A stretch of 64,000 bases of DNA from Lelliottia wanjuensis (lineage in GTDB: Bacteria > Pseudomonadota > Gammaproteobacteria > Enterobacterales > Enterobacteriaceae): positions 62,001 through 126,000 of the forward strand of contig NZ_JASSOT010000049.1 of assembly GCF_030238365.1 (NCBI RefSeq), given 5' to 3'. The notes below the pieces were generated by a model. The model was not told where the DNA came from. It searched no databases and saw only the letters and a list, made by a program, of their open reading frames with translations. How positions within the stretch are numbered: position 1 is the stretch's first letter; the number at the start of each line of letters is the position of its first letter. Shown here one piece after another: positions 1-8,459 of this stretch. Both the position numbers and the translations under genes were made by a program.

Positions 1-934
1 TGGTGTCTTTCACATCCACCGGCGTGCCGGAGCCGTCGCCGACCAGCAGCGTGCCGTCGAAGTTACTCATCAAATGGGAGCAAGCGGGCATCTGCATCAC
101 CGCTTCGTTAACGCCGGTATCCGGGTTGAAGCTGTAAATGGTGCGGCCCTGCTGGCCCTTCAGATAGGAGACATACACCAGCGCGGAGCCGTTCGGCACC
201 CAGAATTCATGGGTGCAGCTCTCGCCTTCGGCGTGCTCTTTCACTTTGCGCACGTTGCTCCCGTCTTCATTCACCATCCACATCCGCGCATCGACCAGGT
301 CATGCGGCCCTTCGTGGCAGAAGGCGACGGTGTTGTCGTCGAACGGGCGGTAGATCGGGTGGCCGAGCCAGTTCTTCTCTTCATGAATGGTCGCGCTTTC
401 ACCGGTTTTCAGATCCACGCGCAGCAGGCGGCAGTGCGGCCCTTTGTGGAAAAAGTCGTGGAAAATTTTCCAGTCGTTGAGCGGCGTCCAGTCACTTTTT
501 GCGATCTCGATTCCGACCAGTTTGGTGCAATCGCTGTTGGCGACCCAGGTGCCGTAGCCGACCCACTCGTCGGAGACGCGATACACTTCGCGCTCGACCA
601 GCGTCTCAAGATTCACTTCCAGCAGGGTGCGATCGTTTTTGACGTAATAGAGGGACTTATCGTCCGGCGACAGAAAACCGCCGAAGGTGTTATCCCCCGC
701 GCCTTCCGTCAGCTGCACCGCTTCGGCTTTTTTCAGATCCAGCAGGTAGTAGTTCCAGTGGCCGTCGAACTCCCCGGCGAACAGCAGGTGGCTGCCATCA
801 TTAAAGAAGCACTTCTGATAAAAGTAGTTTCGATGACAGGTGATTTCCGGTGGGGTCAGGCGGGTGATTTCCACGCCCGTATCCGGATCCTGGCTGACGT
901 CATAGTTCAGCGTGACCCGCATACCTTTAGCCAT
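1..934 (-). CDS. ogl: Oligogalacturonate lyase (PL22), 3' end cut by window edge
   Basis: Cytoplasmic lyase that splits short oligogalacturonides, chiefly digalacturonate, by beta-elimination to 5-keto-4-deoxyuronate. The reverse strand reads without a stop from an ATG at 934 (after AAGGAG) to the window edge, giving 311 residues of a family about 388 long. The start is MAKGMRVTLNYDVSQDPDTG; no signal peptide is seen. Family motifs CHRNYFYQK, GDNTFGGFLS, YGTWVANSDCTKLVG, GHPIYRPFDD and CTHEFWVPNGS (catalytic His region) are present, as is the metal-ligand His of CSHLMSN; the C-terminal Gln/His/His ligands lie beyond the edge. It is paralogous to the gene at 4824-5951 and divergent from kduI across a region with KdgR-like boxes. 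Identification is firm; completeness cannot be judged. Confidence 0.93.
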   Translation of the reverse strand, partial: MAKGMRVTLNYDVSQDPDTGVEITRLTPPEITCHRNYFYQKCFFNDGSHLLFAGEFDGHWNYYLLDLKKAEAVQLTEGAGDNTFGGFLSPDDKSLYYVKNDRTLLEVNLETLVEREVYRVSDEWVGYGTWVANSDCTKLVGIEIAKSDWTPLNDWKIFHDFFHKGPHCRLLRVDLKTGESATIHEEKNWLGHPIYRPFDDNTVAFCHEGPHDLVDARMWMVNEDGSNVRKVKEHAEGESCTHEFWVPNGSALVYVSYLKGQQGRTIYSFNPDTGVNEAVMQMPACSHLMSNFDGTLLVGDGSGTPVDVKDT

Positions 935-981
935 GATGTGCTCCTTCAAGCGATAAGTTAAAAACTGAGTATTAAATTATC

Positions 982-997
982 AAAACATCGTTTCAAT
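982..997. promoter_or_regulatory. KdgR-like operator in front of ogl
   Basis: AAAACATCGTTTCAAT resembles the KdgR palindrome (GAAAC-N3-GTTTC core). It lies about 50 bp upstream of the ogl ATG at 934, a position suited to repression of ogl. Confidence 0.6.
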
Positions 998-1225
998 GTG
1001 TGTGACTGATGGCGCACTTTGTAAGATTAATTGTCGGCGGTGATGAGTATCTTTGATTTTGAACAGCGAATGTTTTCTCTGCTGTCAAAACTTAAAGGTT
1101 TTATAATTTATTGTTTACTATGATAAATGTTCTGTCCTGTTTTCCCTTCGAACACATCTCAAGCCGCGTCAACTCTCAACAATCGTGATCCAAACTACAC
1201 TTCTGCCAATAACATGCAGAAAAAG

Positions 1226-1240
1226 TGAAACAACGTTTTA
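1226..1240. promoter_or_regulatory. KdgR-like operator upstream of kduI (distal)
   Basis: TGAAACAACGTTTTA matches the KdgR core with one degenerate arm. It is 112 bp upstream of the kduI start codon. Confidence 0.6.
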
Positions 1241-1293
1241 AATGTAATTGAAAACCCATTTCGCAGCGGATACTATGTCCCCATCGAGAAAAC

Positions 1294-1309
1294 GGAACGT
1301 TGTTTCGTT
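1294..1309. promoter_or_regulatory. KdgR-like operator upstream of kduI (proximal)
   Basis: GGAACGTTGTTTCGTT is a further KdgR-type palindrome. It is 42 bp before the kduI start, where it could cover the transcription start. Confidence 0.6.
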
Positions 1310-1351
1310 AATTATCCTGGCCCTCGGGCACGATCAATTCTGGAGGTAAAT

Positions 1352-2188
1352 GTGGACGTCAGACAAAGCATCCACAGCGCGCACGCTAAGACGCTGGATA
1401 CTCAGGGGCTGCGCGATGAGTTTTTAGTTGAGAAGGTGTTTGTTGCTGATGAGTACACCATGGTGTACAGCCACATCGACCGCATCATCGTCGGCGGCAT
1501 TATGCCAGCCAGCAAAACCGTCTCTGTGGGCGGCGAAGTGGGTAAACAGCTGGGCGTGAGCTATTTCCTCGAGCGCCGCGAGCTGGGTGTGATCAACATC
1601 GGCGGGCCGGGCACCATCACCGTTGACGGCAAGTGCTTTGAGATCGGTCATCGTGACGCCCTGTATGTCGGCAAAGGCGCACAGGAAGTGGTGTTCGCCA
1701 GCATCGATAGCAGCAAACCGGCGAAGTTCTACTACAACTGCGCTCCGGCGCACACGGCCTACCCGACCAAAAAAGTGACGCCTGCGGACGTCGCGCCGGT
1801 CACCCTCGGCGACAACCTCACCAGCAACCGCCGCACCATCAACAAATACTTCGTTCCCGATGTGCTGGAAACCTGCCAGCTCAGCATGGGCCTGACCGAA
1901 CTCGACCCAGGCAATCTGTGGAACACCATGCCGTGCCATACCCATGAGCGCCGCATGGAAGTGTACTTCTATTTCAACATGGACGAAGACGCCTGCGTGT
2001 TCCACATGATGGGGCAGCCGCAAGAGACGCGCCATATCGTGATGCAAAACGAGCAGGCGGTGATTTCCCCGAGCTGGTCCATTCACTCCGGTGTTGGCAC
2101 CAAAGCCTATACCTTCATCTGGGGTATGGTCGGTGAAAACCAGGTCTTCGATGACATGGACCACGTCGCTGTTAAGGATCTGCGCTAG
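1352..2188 (+). CDS. kduI: 5-keto-4-deoxyuronate isomerase
   Basis: Isomerises 5-keto-4-deoxyuronate (DKI), the product of oligogalacturonate lyase, to 2,5-diketo-3-deoxygluconate in the cytoplasm. At 278 residues it has the length known for E. coli KduI. The Zn-binding cupin motif is visible as H196 and H198 in [13 protein letters not shown], with E203; a further His lies in WSIHSG. The start is GTG at 1352, set by GGAGG 5 bases upstream; the ATG at 1350 is out of frame. kduD follows 63 bp downstream on the same strand, so the two probably form an operon under the KdgR-like sites upstream. Confidence 0.97.
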   Translation: MDVRQSIHSAHAKTLDTQGLRDEFLVEKVFVADEYTMVYSHIDRIIVGGIMPASKTVSVGGEVGKQLGVSYFLERRELGVINIGGPGTITVDGKCFEIGHRDALYVGKGAQEVVFASIDSSKPAKFYYNCAPAHTAYPTKKVTPADVAPVTLGDNLTSNRRTINKYFVPDVLETCQLSMGLTELDPGNLWNTMPCHTHERRMEVYFYFNMDEDACVFHMMGQPQETRHIVMQNEQAVISPSWSIHSGVGTKAYTFIWGMVGENQVFDDMDHVAVKDLR

Positions 2189-2251
2189 TCGCGGGCAGTT
2201 GAGCATAAACCTGCCTGTTCGTGACAGGCTCTGAAAGATTAAGGAACAAAC

Positions 2252-3013
2252 ATGATTCTGGATGCATTTTCTCTGCAGGGTAAAGTAGCGGTCGTGACCG
2301 GGTGTGACACCGGTCTGGGCCAGGGTATGGCGCTGGGTCTGGCGGAAGCGGGCTGCGACATCGTCGGGATCAACATTGTTGAACCTACCGAAACTATCGA
2401 GCGCGTTACCGCGCTGGGCCGTCGCTTCCTGAGCCTGACGGCTGACCTGCGTAAAATCGACGTGATCCCTGAGCTGCTGGACCGCGCGGTGGCTGAATTT
2501 GGTCATATCGATGTGCTGGTGAACAACGCCGGTCTGATTCGTCGTGAAGACGCGATCAACTTCAGCGAGCGCGACTGGGATGACGTCATGAACCTGAACA
2601 TTAAGAGCGTGTTCTTCATGTCTCAGGCGGCGGCGAAGCACTTTATCGCCCAGGGTAACGGCGGCAAGATCATCAATATCGCGTCGATGCTCTCCTTCCA
2701 GGGCGGCATCCGGGTTCCGTCTTACACCGCCTCAAAAAGTGCGGTGATGGGTGTGACCCGTCTGCTGGCGAACGAGTGGGCGAAGCACAACATCAACGTC
2801 AACGCGATTGCGCCGGGCTACATGGCGACCAATAACACCCAGCAGCTGCGTGCGGACGAAGCGCGTAGCGCGGAAATTCTGGATCGCATCCCGGCGGGCC
2901 GCTGGGGCTTGCCGAGCGATCTGATGGGGCCGATTGTGTTCCTGGCATCGCCTGCGTCAGACTACATCAACGGCTACACCGTTGCGGTCGACGGTGGCTG
3001 GCTGGCGCGTTAA
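2252..3013 (+). CDS. kduD: 2-dehydro-3-deoxy-D-gluconate 5-dehydrogenase
   Basis: NAD-dependent short-chain dehydrogenase that reduces 2,5-diketo-3-deoxygluconate to KDG, the last step before the KDG kinase/aldolase route. The 253 residues match the family length. Visible are the nucleotide-binding TGCDTGLGQG (17-26), the NNAG motif (91-94), and catalytic S145, Y158 and K162 (YTASK). It lies downstream of kduI with AAGGA before the ATG and is followed by an intrinsic terminator at 3031. kduI-kduD-araE adjacency is shared with E. coli. Confidence 0.97.
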   Translation: MILDAFSLQGKVAVVTGCDTGLGQGMALGLAEAGCDIVGINIVEPTETIERVTALGRRFLSLTADLRKIDVIPELLDRAVAEFGHIDVLVNNAGLIRREDAINFSERDWDDVMNLNIKSVFFMSQAAAKHFIAQGNGGKIINIASMLSFQGGIRVPSYTASKSAVMGVTRLLANEWAKHNINVNAIAPGYMATNNTQQLRADEARSAEILDRIPAGRWGLPSDLMGPIVFLASPASDYINGYTVAVDGGWLAR

Positions 3014-3030
3014 TTCTCGCCCTGCGAAGA

Positions 3031-3059
3031 AACCTCTGCCTGGTGCGGAGGTTTTTTTT
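3031..3059 (+). terminator. Terminator of kduI-kduD
   Basis: AACCTC and GAGGTT form a hairpin followed by eight T residues, 18 bp after the kduD stop. Confidence 0.85.
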
Positions 3060-3195
3060 GTCCAAAAATCGGCTTGTCCATATTCATAAAGTCATAAAAT
3101 CCATAGTGAAAATCCCATATGGACATGCATCACAACTTTATGGCTTATAAATTAACGCGTTAACAATAAATGGTGATTAATGACTCAGAGTTGAA
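3060..3195. promoter_or_regulatory. Upstream part of araE control region with nested inverted repeats
   Basis: Two 8-bp perfect inverted repeats interleave here: GTCCATAT 3076-3083 with ATATGGAC 3117-3124, and CATAAAGT 3085-3092 with ACTTTATG 3135-3142. TCCATA, the downstream box of AraC half-sites, occurs at 3077 and 3100 and in reverse at 3118-3123. The palindrome TTAACGCGTTAA is at 3152-3163. No gene is seen. Confidence 0.45.
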
Positions 3196-3215
3196 ATTGT
3201 AATGTCCATCACAGA
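3196..3215. promoter_or_regulatory. CRP site of araE
   Basis: TGTAA-TGTCCA-TCACA (3198-3213) is one mismatch from the CRP consensus TGTGA-N6-TCACA. It lies upstream of the AraC half-site, as in the E. coli araE promoter. Confidence 0.7.
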
Positions 3216-3226
3216 ACGCTACTGCC

Positions 3227-3290
3227 CAGCCAGATAATCCATAACTTCACGTTTTACGGCCTGACACTTTTGCTGGCTTTCTCGTAATTT
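3227..3290 (+). promoter_or_regulatory. araE promoter with AraC half-site
   Basis: CAGC-N7-TCCATA at 3227-3243 matches the AraC half-site TAGC-N7-TCCATA at nine of ten positions. A -35-like CTGACA (3261-3266) and -10-like TAATTT (3285-3290) follow with an 18-bp gap. The CCTGACAC block is also found, from memory, in the E. coli araE promoter. Confidence 0.65.
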
Positions 3291-3325
3291 CAGTTAACGT
3301 CTTAACGCTGTTCAGGCAGGAAATG

Positions 3326-4741
3326 ATGACCTCAATTAATGACTCGACCTTAATGCCCCGCGCCCTGCGCGATACCCGCAGAATGAATCTGTTTGTTTCC
3401 GTTTCGGCGGCGGTGGCCGGTTTGCTGTTTGGCCTGGATATCGGCGTGATCGCCGGTGCGCTGCCGTTCATTACCGACCACTTTACTCTCAGCAGCCGTC
3501 TGCAGGAGTGGGTGGTAAGCAGCATGATGCTCGGGGCGGCGCTGGGTGCGCTGTTCAACGGCTGGCTCTCGTTCCGGCTCGGGCGCAAGTACAGCCTGAT
3601 GGTCGGCGCAGTGCTGTTCGTCGCCGGTTCGCTCGGTTCCGCGTTTGCGACGGGCGTCGAGGCTTTGCTGCTCTCCCGCGTGCTGCTGGGCGTGGCGGTG
3701 GGGATCGCGTCCTACACCGCGCCGCTCTATCTCTCTGAAATGGCGAGCGAAAACGTACGCGGGAAAATGATCAGCATGTATCAGCTGATGGTGACGCTGG
3801 GGATCGTGCTGGCGTTCCTGTCGGACACGTATTTCAGCTACAGCGGCAACTGGCGGGCGATGCTGGGCGTGCTGGCGCTGCCTGCCGTGTTGCTGATGGT
3901 ACTGGTGATTTTTCTGCCGAACAGCCCGCGCTGGCTGGCGCAAAAAGGGCGTCACGTTGAGGCGGAAGAGGTGCTGCGCATGCTGCGAGACACCTCCGAA
4001 AAAGCGCGCGAAGAGCTGAACGAAATCCGCGAAAGCCTGAAGTTAAAGCAGGGCGGCTGGTCGCTGTTCAAAGCCAACCGCAACGTGCGCCGGGCGGTGT
4101 TCCTTGGGATGTTGCTGCAGGCGATGCAGCAGTTCACCGGGATGAACATCATCATGTACTACGCCCCGCGGATCTTCAATATGGCCGGGTTTACCACCAC
4201 CGAACAGCAGATGATCGCCACGCTGGTGGTGGGCCTGACCTTTATGTTCGCCACCTTTATTGCGGTGTTTACCGTCGATAAAGCGGGGCGCAAACCGGCG
4301 CTGAAAATCGGCTTTAGCGTGATGGCGCTCGGGACGCTGATCCTCGGGTACTGCCTGATGCAGTTCGATAACGGCACGGCGTCCAGCAGTCTTTCGTGGC
4401 TTTCCGTCGGCATGACGATGATGTGTATTGCGGGATACGCGATGAGCGCCGCGCCGGTGGTGTGGATCCTGTGCTCGGAGATCCAGCCCCTGAAATGCCG
4501 CGACTTTGGTATCACCTGTTCCACCACCACCAACTGGGTGTCGAACATGATTATCGGCGCGACCTTCCTGACCCTGCTTGATTCCATCGGGGCTGCGGGA
4601 ACATTCTGGCTCTATACGGTGCTGAATGTGGCGTTTATCGGCGTCACGTTCTGGCTGATTCCTGAAACCAAAAACGTCACTCTGGAACATATTGAACGCA
4701 GGCTGATGGCGGGGGAGAAGTTAAGAAACATTGGTGTGTAA
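3326..4741 (+). CDS. araE: Arabinose:H+ symporter
   Basis: Inner-membrane MFS sugar porter importing L-arabinose with protons. The 471 residues carry twelve predicted membrane spans, the sugar-porter motifs GRK (after span 2), PNSPRWL before the central loop, the QQFTGMN sugar-binding segment and the terminal PETK. The sequence is nearly identical to E. coli AraE over long blocks. Two ATGs exist (3323, 3326); the second is preferred because AGG at 3318-3320 is five bases before it and it fits the E. coli N-terminus. The upstream region has CRP and AraC sites. Sitting beside kduD is ancestral synteny; a role in galacturonide uptake is not implied. Confidence 0.95.
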   Translation: MTSINDSTLMPRALRDTRRMNLFVSVSAAVAGLLFGLDIGVIAGALPFITDHFTLSSRLQEWVVSSMMLGAALGALFNGWLSFRLGRKYSLMVGAVLFVAGSLGSAFATGVEALLLSRVLLGVAVGIASYTAPLYLSEMASENVRGKMISMYQLMVTLGIVLAFLSDTYFSYSGNWRAMLGVLALPAVLLMVLVIFLPNSPRWLAQKGRHVEAEEVLRMLRDTSEKAREELNEIRESLKLKQGGWSLFKANRNVRRAVFLGMLLQAMQQFTGMNIIMYYAPRIFNMAGFTTTEQQMIATLVVGLTFMFATFIAVFTVDKAGRKPALKIGFSVMALGTLILGYCLMQFDNGTASSSLSWLSVGMTMMCIAGYAMSAAPVVWILCSEIQPLKCRDFGITCSTTTNWVSNMIIGATFLTLLDSIGAAGTFWLYTVLNVAFIGVTFWLIPETKNVTLEHIERRLMAGEKLRNIGV

Positions 4742-4748
4742 TTTTATT

Positions 4749-4825
4749 GCCCGGCGGCGCTGCGCTTGCCGGTCCTGGGGTACTGAGTAGGCCGGGTAAG
4801 GCGTAGCCGCCACCCGGCTTTTTTT
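4749..4825. repeat. REP/BIME-type palindrome pair, also araE terminator
   Basis: Two GC-rich palindromic units lie between araE and ogl2. The second, starting GTAGGCCGGGTAAGGCG at about 4787, folds GCCGGGT with ACCCGGC and ends in seven T residues, so it can also terminate araE transcription. The layout is typical of enterobacterial REP elements. Confidence 0.75.
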
Positions 4826-5951
4826 ACACCCGCGCCAGATAAAGTGCCGGCATCCCTTCCTCATCCGACGTATACAGCACCCACTGATTGTCCGGCGAAA
4901 ACGACGGGTGCGGATGCGTCACCTGACGGTCGCCGTCGAGCACTTTCCAACTGGTGTTGTGCTGGCAAATCGCCTTTTGCGTTCCGGCGTTAATATCAAA
5001 CACCCAGATAAACGGATCGTTCAGGCTGATATCGCCGGTGTTATGCGGTGCGCCGTCGCCGACGATCAGCGAGCCGTCGTGGTTGCTCATCAGATGCGAA
5101 CAGGGCGGGATCGCCATCAGCTGACGATTTTCCAGCGTCAGCGGATCGGCGCTGTAAAGATAGCGCTGCGGATCGTTCTCTTTATGCGCGACGTAATAGA
5201 GCGCCGAACCATCCGGCACCCAAAACTCATGGGTAAAACTTTCACCCGTCGCGTGCTGGCGCACTTTGCGCAGATTACTGCCATCGGGATTAATGAGCCA
5301 CATGCGGGCGTCGATCCCATCGCGCGGCCCTTCGTGGCAAAACGCCACGGTGCTGTCGTCAAACGGGCGGTAAATCGGATGCCCGAGCCAGCGTTTCTCC
5401 TGCAAAATCACCTGCTGCTCGCCGGTGCGCAGATCGATATTGATCAGGCGGCATTCGGGTTGAGTGAAGTAAAACGCGCGGAATTTGCTCCAGTCGGTCA
5501 GCGGCTGCCAGTCACTCTTTTTGATTTCGATCCCAACCAGTTTTGTGCAGTCGGAATTGGCGACCCAGGTGCCGTACGCCACCCACTCGTCATCCACTTG
5601 ATACACAATCTGCTCTTCGAAGCTCTCGAGGCAGACGCGCCGCAGTTCGCGGCTGTTTTTCACGTACCACAGAGACTGGTCGTCAGCCGATAAAAAGCCG
5701 CCAAAGGTGTTATCGCCCGCCCCGTCGGTGAGCTGGGTGGCTTGCTGTCCGGCGATATCCAGCAGGTAGTAGTTCCAGTGACCCTCGAACGCACCGCCAA
5801 AAATCAGCTTGCTGCCGTCCTGGGTAAAGCATTTTTGATAGAAGTAGTTGCGATGACAAATGATGTGCGGGGGCGTCATCCGTATCACTTCGTGCCCCGT
5901 TTGACTGTCCAGGCGCGTGCGAAAATTCAGCGGGATGATTTTGCCTTTCAT
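4824..5951 (-). CDS. ogl: Second oligogalacturonate lyase (PL22)
   Basis: Paralogue of the gene at the left edge with the same inferred reaction on imported oligogalacturonides in the cytoplasm. The 375 residues are slightly shorter than the usual 388, with the C-terminus ending at YLARV. Active-site residues are in register with PL22 structures: H241 (THEFWVPDGS), H286 (CSHLMSN), and the metal ligands Q343, H346 and H348 in RQVTHPHP. No signal peptide is seen. It is the last gene of the togMNAB operon, 66 bp after togB, with a hairpin plus T-run between them. A different chain-length preference from the first copy is possible but not shown. Confidence 0.93.
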   Translation of the reverse strand: MKGKIIPLNFRTRLDSQTGHEVIRMTPPHIICHRNYFYQKCFTQDGSKLIFGGAFEGHWNYYLLDIAGQQATQLTDGAGDNTFGGFLSADDQSLWYVKNSRELRRVCLESFEEQIVYQVDDEWVAYGTWVANSDCTKLVGIEIKKSDWQPLTDWSKFRAFYFTQPECRLINIDLRTGEQQVILQEKRWLGHPIYRPFDDSTVAFCHEGPRDGIDARMWLINPDGSNLRKVRQHATGESFTHEFWVPDGSALYYVAHKENDPQRYLYSADPLTLENRQLMAIPPCSHLMSNHDGSLIVGDGAPHNTGDISLNDPFIWVFDINAGTQKAICQHNTSWKVLDGDRQVTHPHPSFSPDNQWVLYTSDEEGMPALYLARV

Positions 5952-5967
5952 AGGAAATTCTCCGGAT

Positions 5968-5999
5968 AAAAAAATACCCTGCCACCGGAAGTGACAGGG
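5968..5999 (-). terminator. Intercistronic terminator/attenuator between togB and ogl2
   Basis: On the minus strand CCCTGTCAC pairs with GTGGCAGGG (one G.U) around a short loop, followed by ATTTTTTT. It starts about 20 bp after the togB stop and ends before the ogl2 ribosome site, so ogl2 may depend on partial read-through. Confidence 0.75.
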
Positions 6000-6017
6000 C
6001 AGGGTAGGGCAATGGAA

Positions 6018-7304
6018 TTAGCGCATCGCGCGTTTCAGGATGCGTTCCGCCTGACGCTGGAAGTCCGTTGCGGTCTCTTCTACGGATTTCTGGCCGTAGT
6101 CGATGTACTGCAGAGAGGTGCCGAACTGCGCCACGATCTGCGGATCGTCAAAGTATGGCGACACGGAGAGTTTGGCTGGCAGAGACTGCGCCAGGCGCAG
6201 GCCCGCGACCGCCGGATCGTTCTCTTTGATGGTGCCGTCTTCCGTCAGGTATTTCACCGCCACTTTGCTCAGCGGCACGCCGCGCTCCAGACCTAGCGTA
6301 TCCACGCCCTCTTTGCTGTTCAGCAGGAAGTTAATGACTTTCGCCGCCGCTTCCGGGTTTTTGCTCGACTTACCGATGGAGAGCATCTGCGCCGGTTTGA
6401 AGAACAGGCCCGCATCCGTTGCGCCTGGCAGCATTGGGTAGTTACCCAGCTCCAGTTTTGCCGGTGGCTTCAGGTTGTCGGAGTATTTGTTGATGGTGGA
6501 GTTCCACATGTAGGTGCCGCCCCATTCGCCCTGGATCCACGGCTTCATTTCATACATGTTGCTCTTGCCGAATGACGCGTAGTACTTGGTATCAGGCATC
6601 ACGTGGCTATCAACCAGATCTTTGTAAGTCTGGAAGAATTCCACCCACTGCTCTTTGCTGTAGGAGAATTTTTTCGCTTTTTCATCCACCGCCGGGATGT
6701 TGTATTTCTGAATCATGTAGGAATTCAGTAGCGCCAGGGTGTCCTGATGTTCCAGAACCACCGGGTAATACTGTTTGCCCAGTTTGCTCTCAAAAGCTTT
6801 ACCCGCCGCTTTCAGCTCGTCCCAGGTTTTCGGGTACTCAACGCCCGCTTTTTTCCAGGTCTCATCGTTAAAATAGAACACGCGTGCGGTGACGGAGATC
6901 GGAATACCGTTCAGCTTGCCGTCGACGGTGGTGGACTGCAGCTCTTTCGGATCGAACTGAGACAGGTCGATCACGTCCTTCATTTTGTTCAGATCGTAGA
7001 AGCCGTCGCCGGTTTTCGAGAAGATCGGCAGCCAGTTCCAGTTGGTCTGCATCACGTCAGGCTCAGTACCGCCCGCAATCTGGGTGGTCAGACGCGACAG
7101 GTGGCCGTCCCAGCCGGTGTATTCGGCTTTGACGGTGATGTCCGGATTCTGTTTGTGGAACTCTTCTAACGCTTTCAGGGTGACCTGATGGCGACCGTTG
7201 CCGCCCCACCAGGACATACGTAAATCAACATCTTGCGCCATCGTTGGCAGGGCAGTAAGACCCAGGGTAGCGGAGATTGCTGCGCTTAAAAGCACTTTTT
7301 TCAT
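6018..7304 (-). CDS. togB: Oligogalacturonide ABC transporter, periplasmic binding protein
   Basis: Extracellular solute-binding protein family 1; captures oligogalacturonides in the periplasm for the TogMNA permease. The 428 residues start with a clear Sec signal peptide (MKKVLLSAAISATLGLTALP then TMAQ-D). The mature part has the family 1 features VTLKALEEFHKQNPDITV and YTGWDGHLSRLTTQIAGG. It has GGAG before the ATG. It follows togA by 15 bp. The set togM-togN-togA-togB matches the Dickeya togMNAB order, which with the neighbouring ogl genes is the basis for the substrate call; the substrate is inferred. Confidence 0.9.
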   Translation of the reverse strand: MKKVLLSAAISATLGLTALPTMAQDVDLRMSWWGGNGRHQVTLKALEEFHKQNPDITVKAEYTGWDGHLSRLTTQIAGGTEPDVMQTNWNWLPIFSKTGDGFYDLNKMKDVIDLSQFDPKELQSTTVDGKLNGIPISVTARVFYFNDETWKKAGVEYPKTWDELKAAGKAFESKLGKQYYPVVLEHQDTLALLNSYMIQKYNIPAVDEKAKKFSYSKEQWVEFFQTYKDLVDSHVMPDTKYYASFGKSNMYEMKPWIQGEWGGTYMWNSTINKYSDNLKPPAKLELGNYPMLPGATDAGLFFKPAQMLSIGKSSKNPEAAAKVINFLLNSKEGVDTLGLERGVPLSKVAVKYLTEDGTIKENDPAVAGLRLAQSLPAKLSVSPYFDDPQIVAQFGTSLQYIDYGQKSVEETATDFQRQAERILKRAMR

Positions 7305-7319
7305 TCTTATAAACTCCAG

Positions 7320-8447
7320 TTAGATTGAGATGTTCAGTTCAGTTTTTGCATCAAAAATGTGGCACTTATTCATATCAAACTTGAAATACACCTGACGATG
7401 AAGACCTTTATCAATCATCGGCTTAGCTTCATCGGAAGGAATTCGGGCGGTCAGTTCGTAATCGGACACTTTCAGGTAGACGAAGAACTCGTGACCCATA
7501 TTCTCCACGCGCACCAGCTCACCGCTGCAGCCGCCTTCGGCGAACGGCTCGTCAGAGACCGAGACGAATTCCGGGCGAATGCCGTAGAAAGTCTCCTGCG
7601 CCTGATGGCCGACCACTTTGTCGTGCAGGGTTTCGCTTAACGGCATGGTTTCGCTGCCGATGCTCAGCGCCAGACGGCCCTGCTGATCGACCAGACGGGT
7701 GGCGCGAATGTTCATCTCCGGCGCGCCGATAAAGCCCGCCACGAACATGTTTTTCGGCTTGTGGTACAGGTTGTCCGGGGTGTCCACCTGCATGATGTGG
7801 CCGAGCTTCATCACGCAGATGCGGTCGCCCATGGTCATCGCTTCCGTCTGATCGTGCGTCACGTAGACGGTGGTCGCCGGTTTGCCGGATTTCTTCAGCT
7901 GTTTGTGCAGGTCAGAGATACGGATGCGCATCGAGGCGCGCAGTTTGGCGTCGAGGTTGGAGAGCGGTTCATCGAACAGGAACACGTCGGGCTTTTTCAC
8001 AATCGCACGGCCCACGGCCACGCGCTGCGCCTGGCCACCAGAGAGCTGACGCGGCAGACGATCCAGCAGCTCTTCCAGCTCGAGGATTTTCGCCGCTTCG
8101 TTCACCTGGGACTCAATCTGATCTTTCGGCATTTTGCTCAGCTTCAGACCGAAGGCCAGATTTTCGCGCACGGTCATGTGCGGATAGAGCGCGTAGTTCT
8201 GGAACACCATCGCAATTCCACGCTCTTTTGGCGCGAGGTTGTTGACGATCTTCTCGCCGATGCGCACTTCGCCGCCGCTGATGGTTTCCAGTCCTGCGAG
8301 CATACGCAGGGTGGTGGATTTGGCGCAGCCGGATGGCCCGACGATCACCATGAACTCCCCTTCAGCGATTTTCAGGTCGATAGCATGTACCGCTTTGAAG
8401 CCGTTGGAGTAGACCTTTTCCAGTTTATTGAAAATAACTTCAGCCAT
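7320..8447 (-). CDS. togA: Oligogalacturonide ABC transporter, ATP-binding protein
   Basis: ATPase subunit of the MalK/UgpC type, energising TogMN. The 375 residues show the P-loop GPSGCAKST (about 38-46), Q-loop FQNYALYPH, signature LSGGQAQRVAVGRA, Walker B VFLFDEP, D-loop SNLDA and H-loop VYVTHDQTEA, followed by a C-terminal TOBE/OB regulatory domain. The P-loop has Ala (GCC codon) where Gly is usual before the Lys; the rest is canonical, so it should still be active. It lies 12 bp after togN in the operon. Confidence 0.94.
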   Translation of the reverse strand: MAEVIFNKLEKVYSNGFKAVHAIDLKIAEGEFMVIVGPSGCAKSTTLRMLAGLETISGGEVRIGEKIVNNLAPKERGIAMVFQNYALYPHMTVRENLAFGLKLSKMPKDQIESQVNEAAKILELEELLDRLPRQLSGGQAQRVAVGRAIVKKPDVFLFDEPLSNLDAKLRASMRIRISDLHKQLKKSGKPATTVYVTHDQTEAMTMGDRICVMKLGHIMQVDTPDNLYHKPKNMFVAGFIGAPEMNIRATRLVDQQGRLALSIGSETMPLSETLHDKVVGHQAQETFYGIRPEFVSVSDEPFAEGGCSGELVRVENMGHEFFVYLKVSDYELTARIPSDEAKPMIDKGLHRQVYFKFDMNKCHIFDAKTELNISI

Positions 8448-8459
8448 GATATTTCCCTC

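Larger units (their letters stand above)
935..1351. promoter_or_regulatory. ogl / kduI divergent control region
   Basis: This 417-bp AT-rich gene-free stretch separates two divergent pectin genes. It holds three KdgR-like palindromes, listed separately. A weak CRP-like site, TGTGA-N6-GCGCA, lies at 1001-1016. The kduI ribosome site GGAGG is at 1342-1346. No ORF or RNA gene is recognised. Confidence 0.6.

Noticed and set aside
1424-2641. Long minus-strand ORF (405 codons) across kduI and kduD
   Set aside because: It spans two well-identified genes in antisense, has no recognisable domain and reflects codon bias of the real genes.
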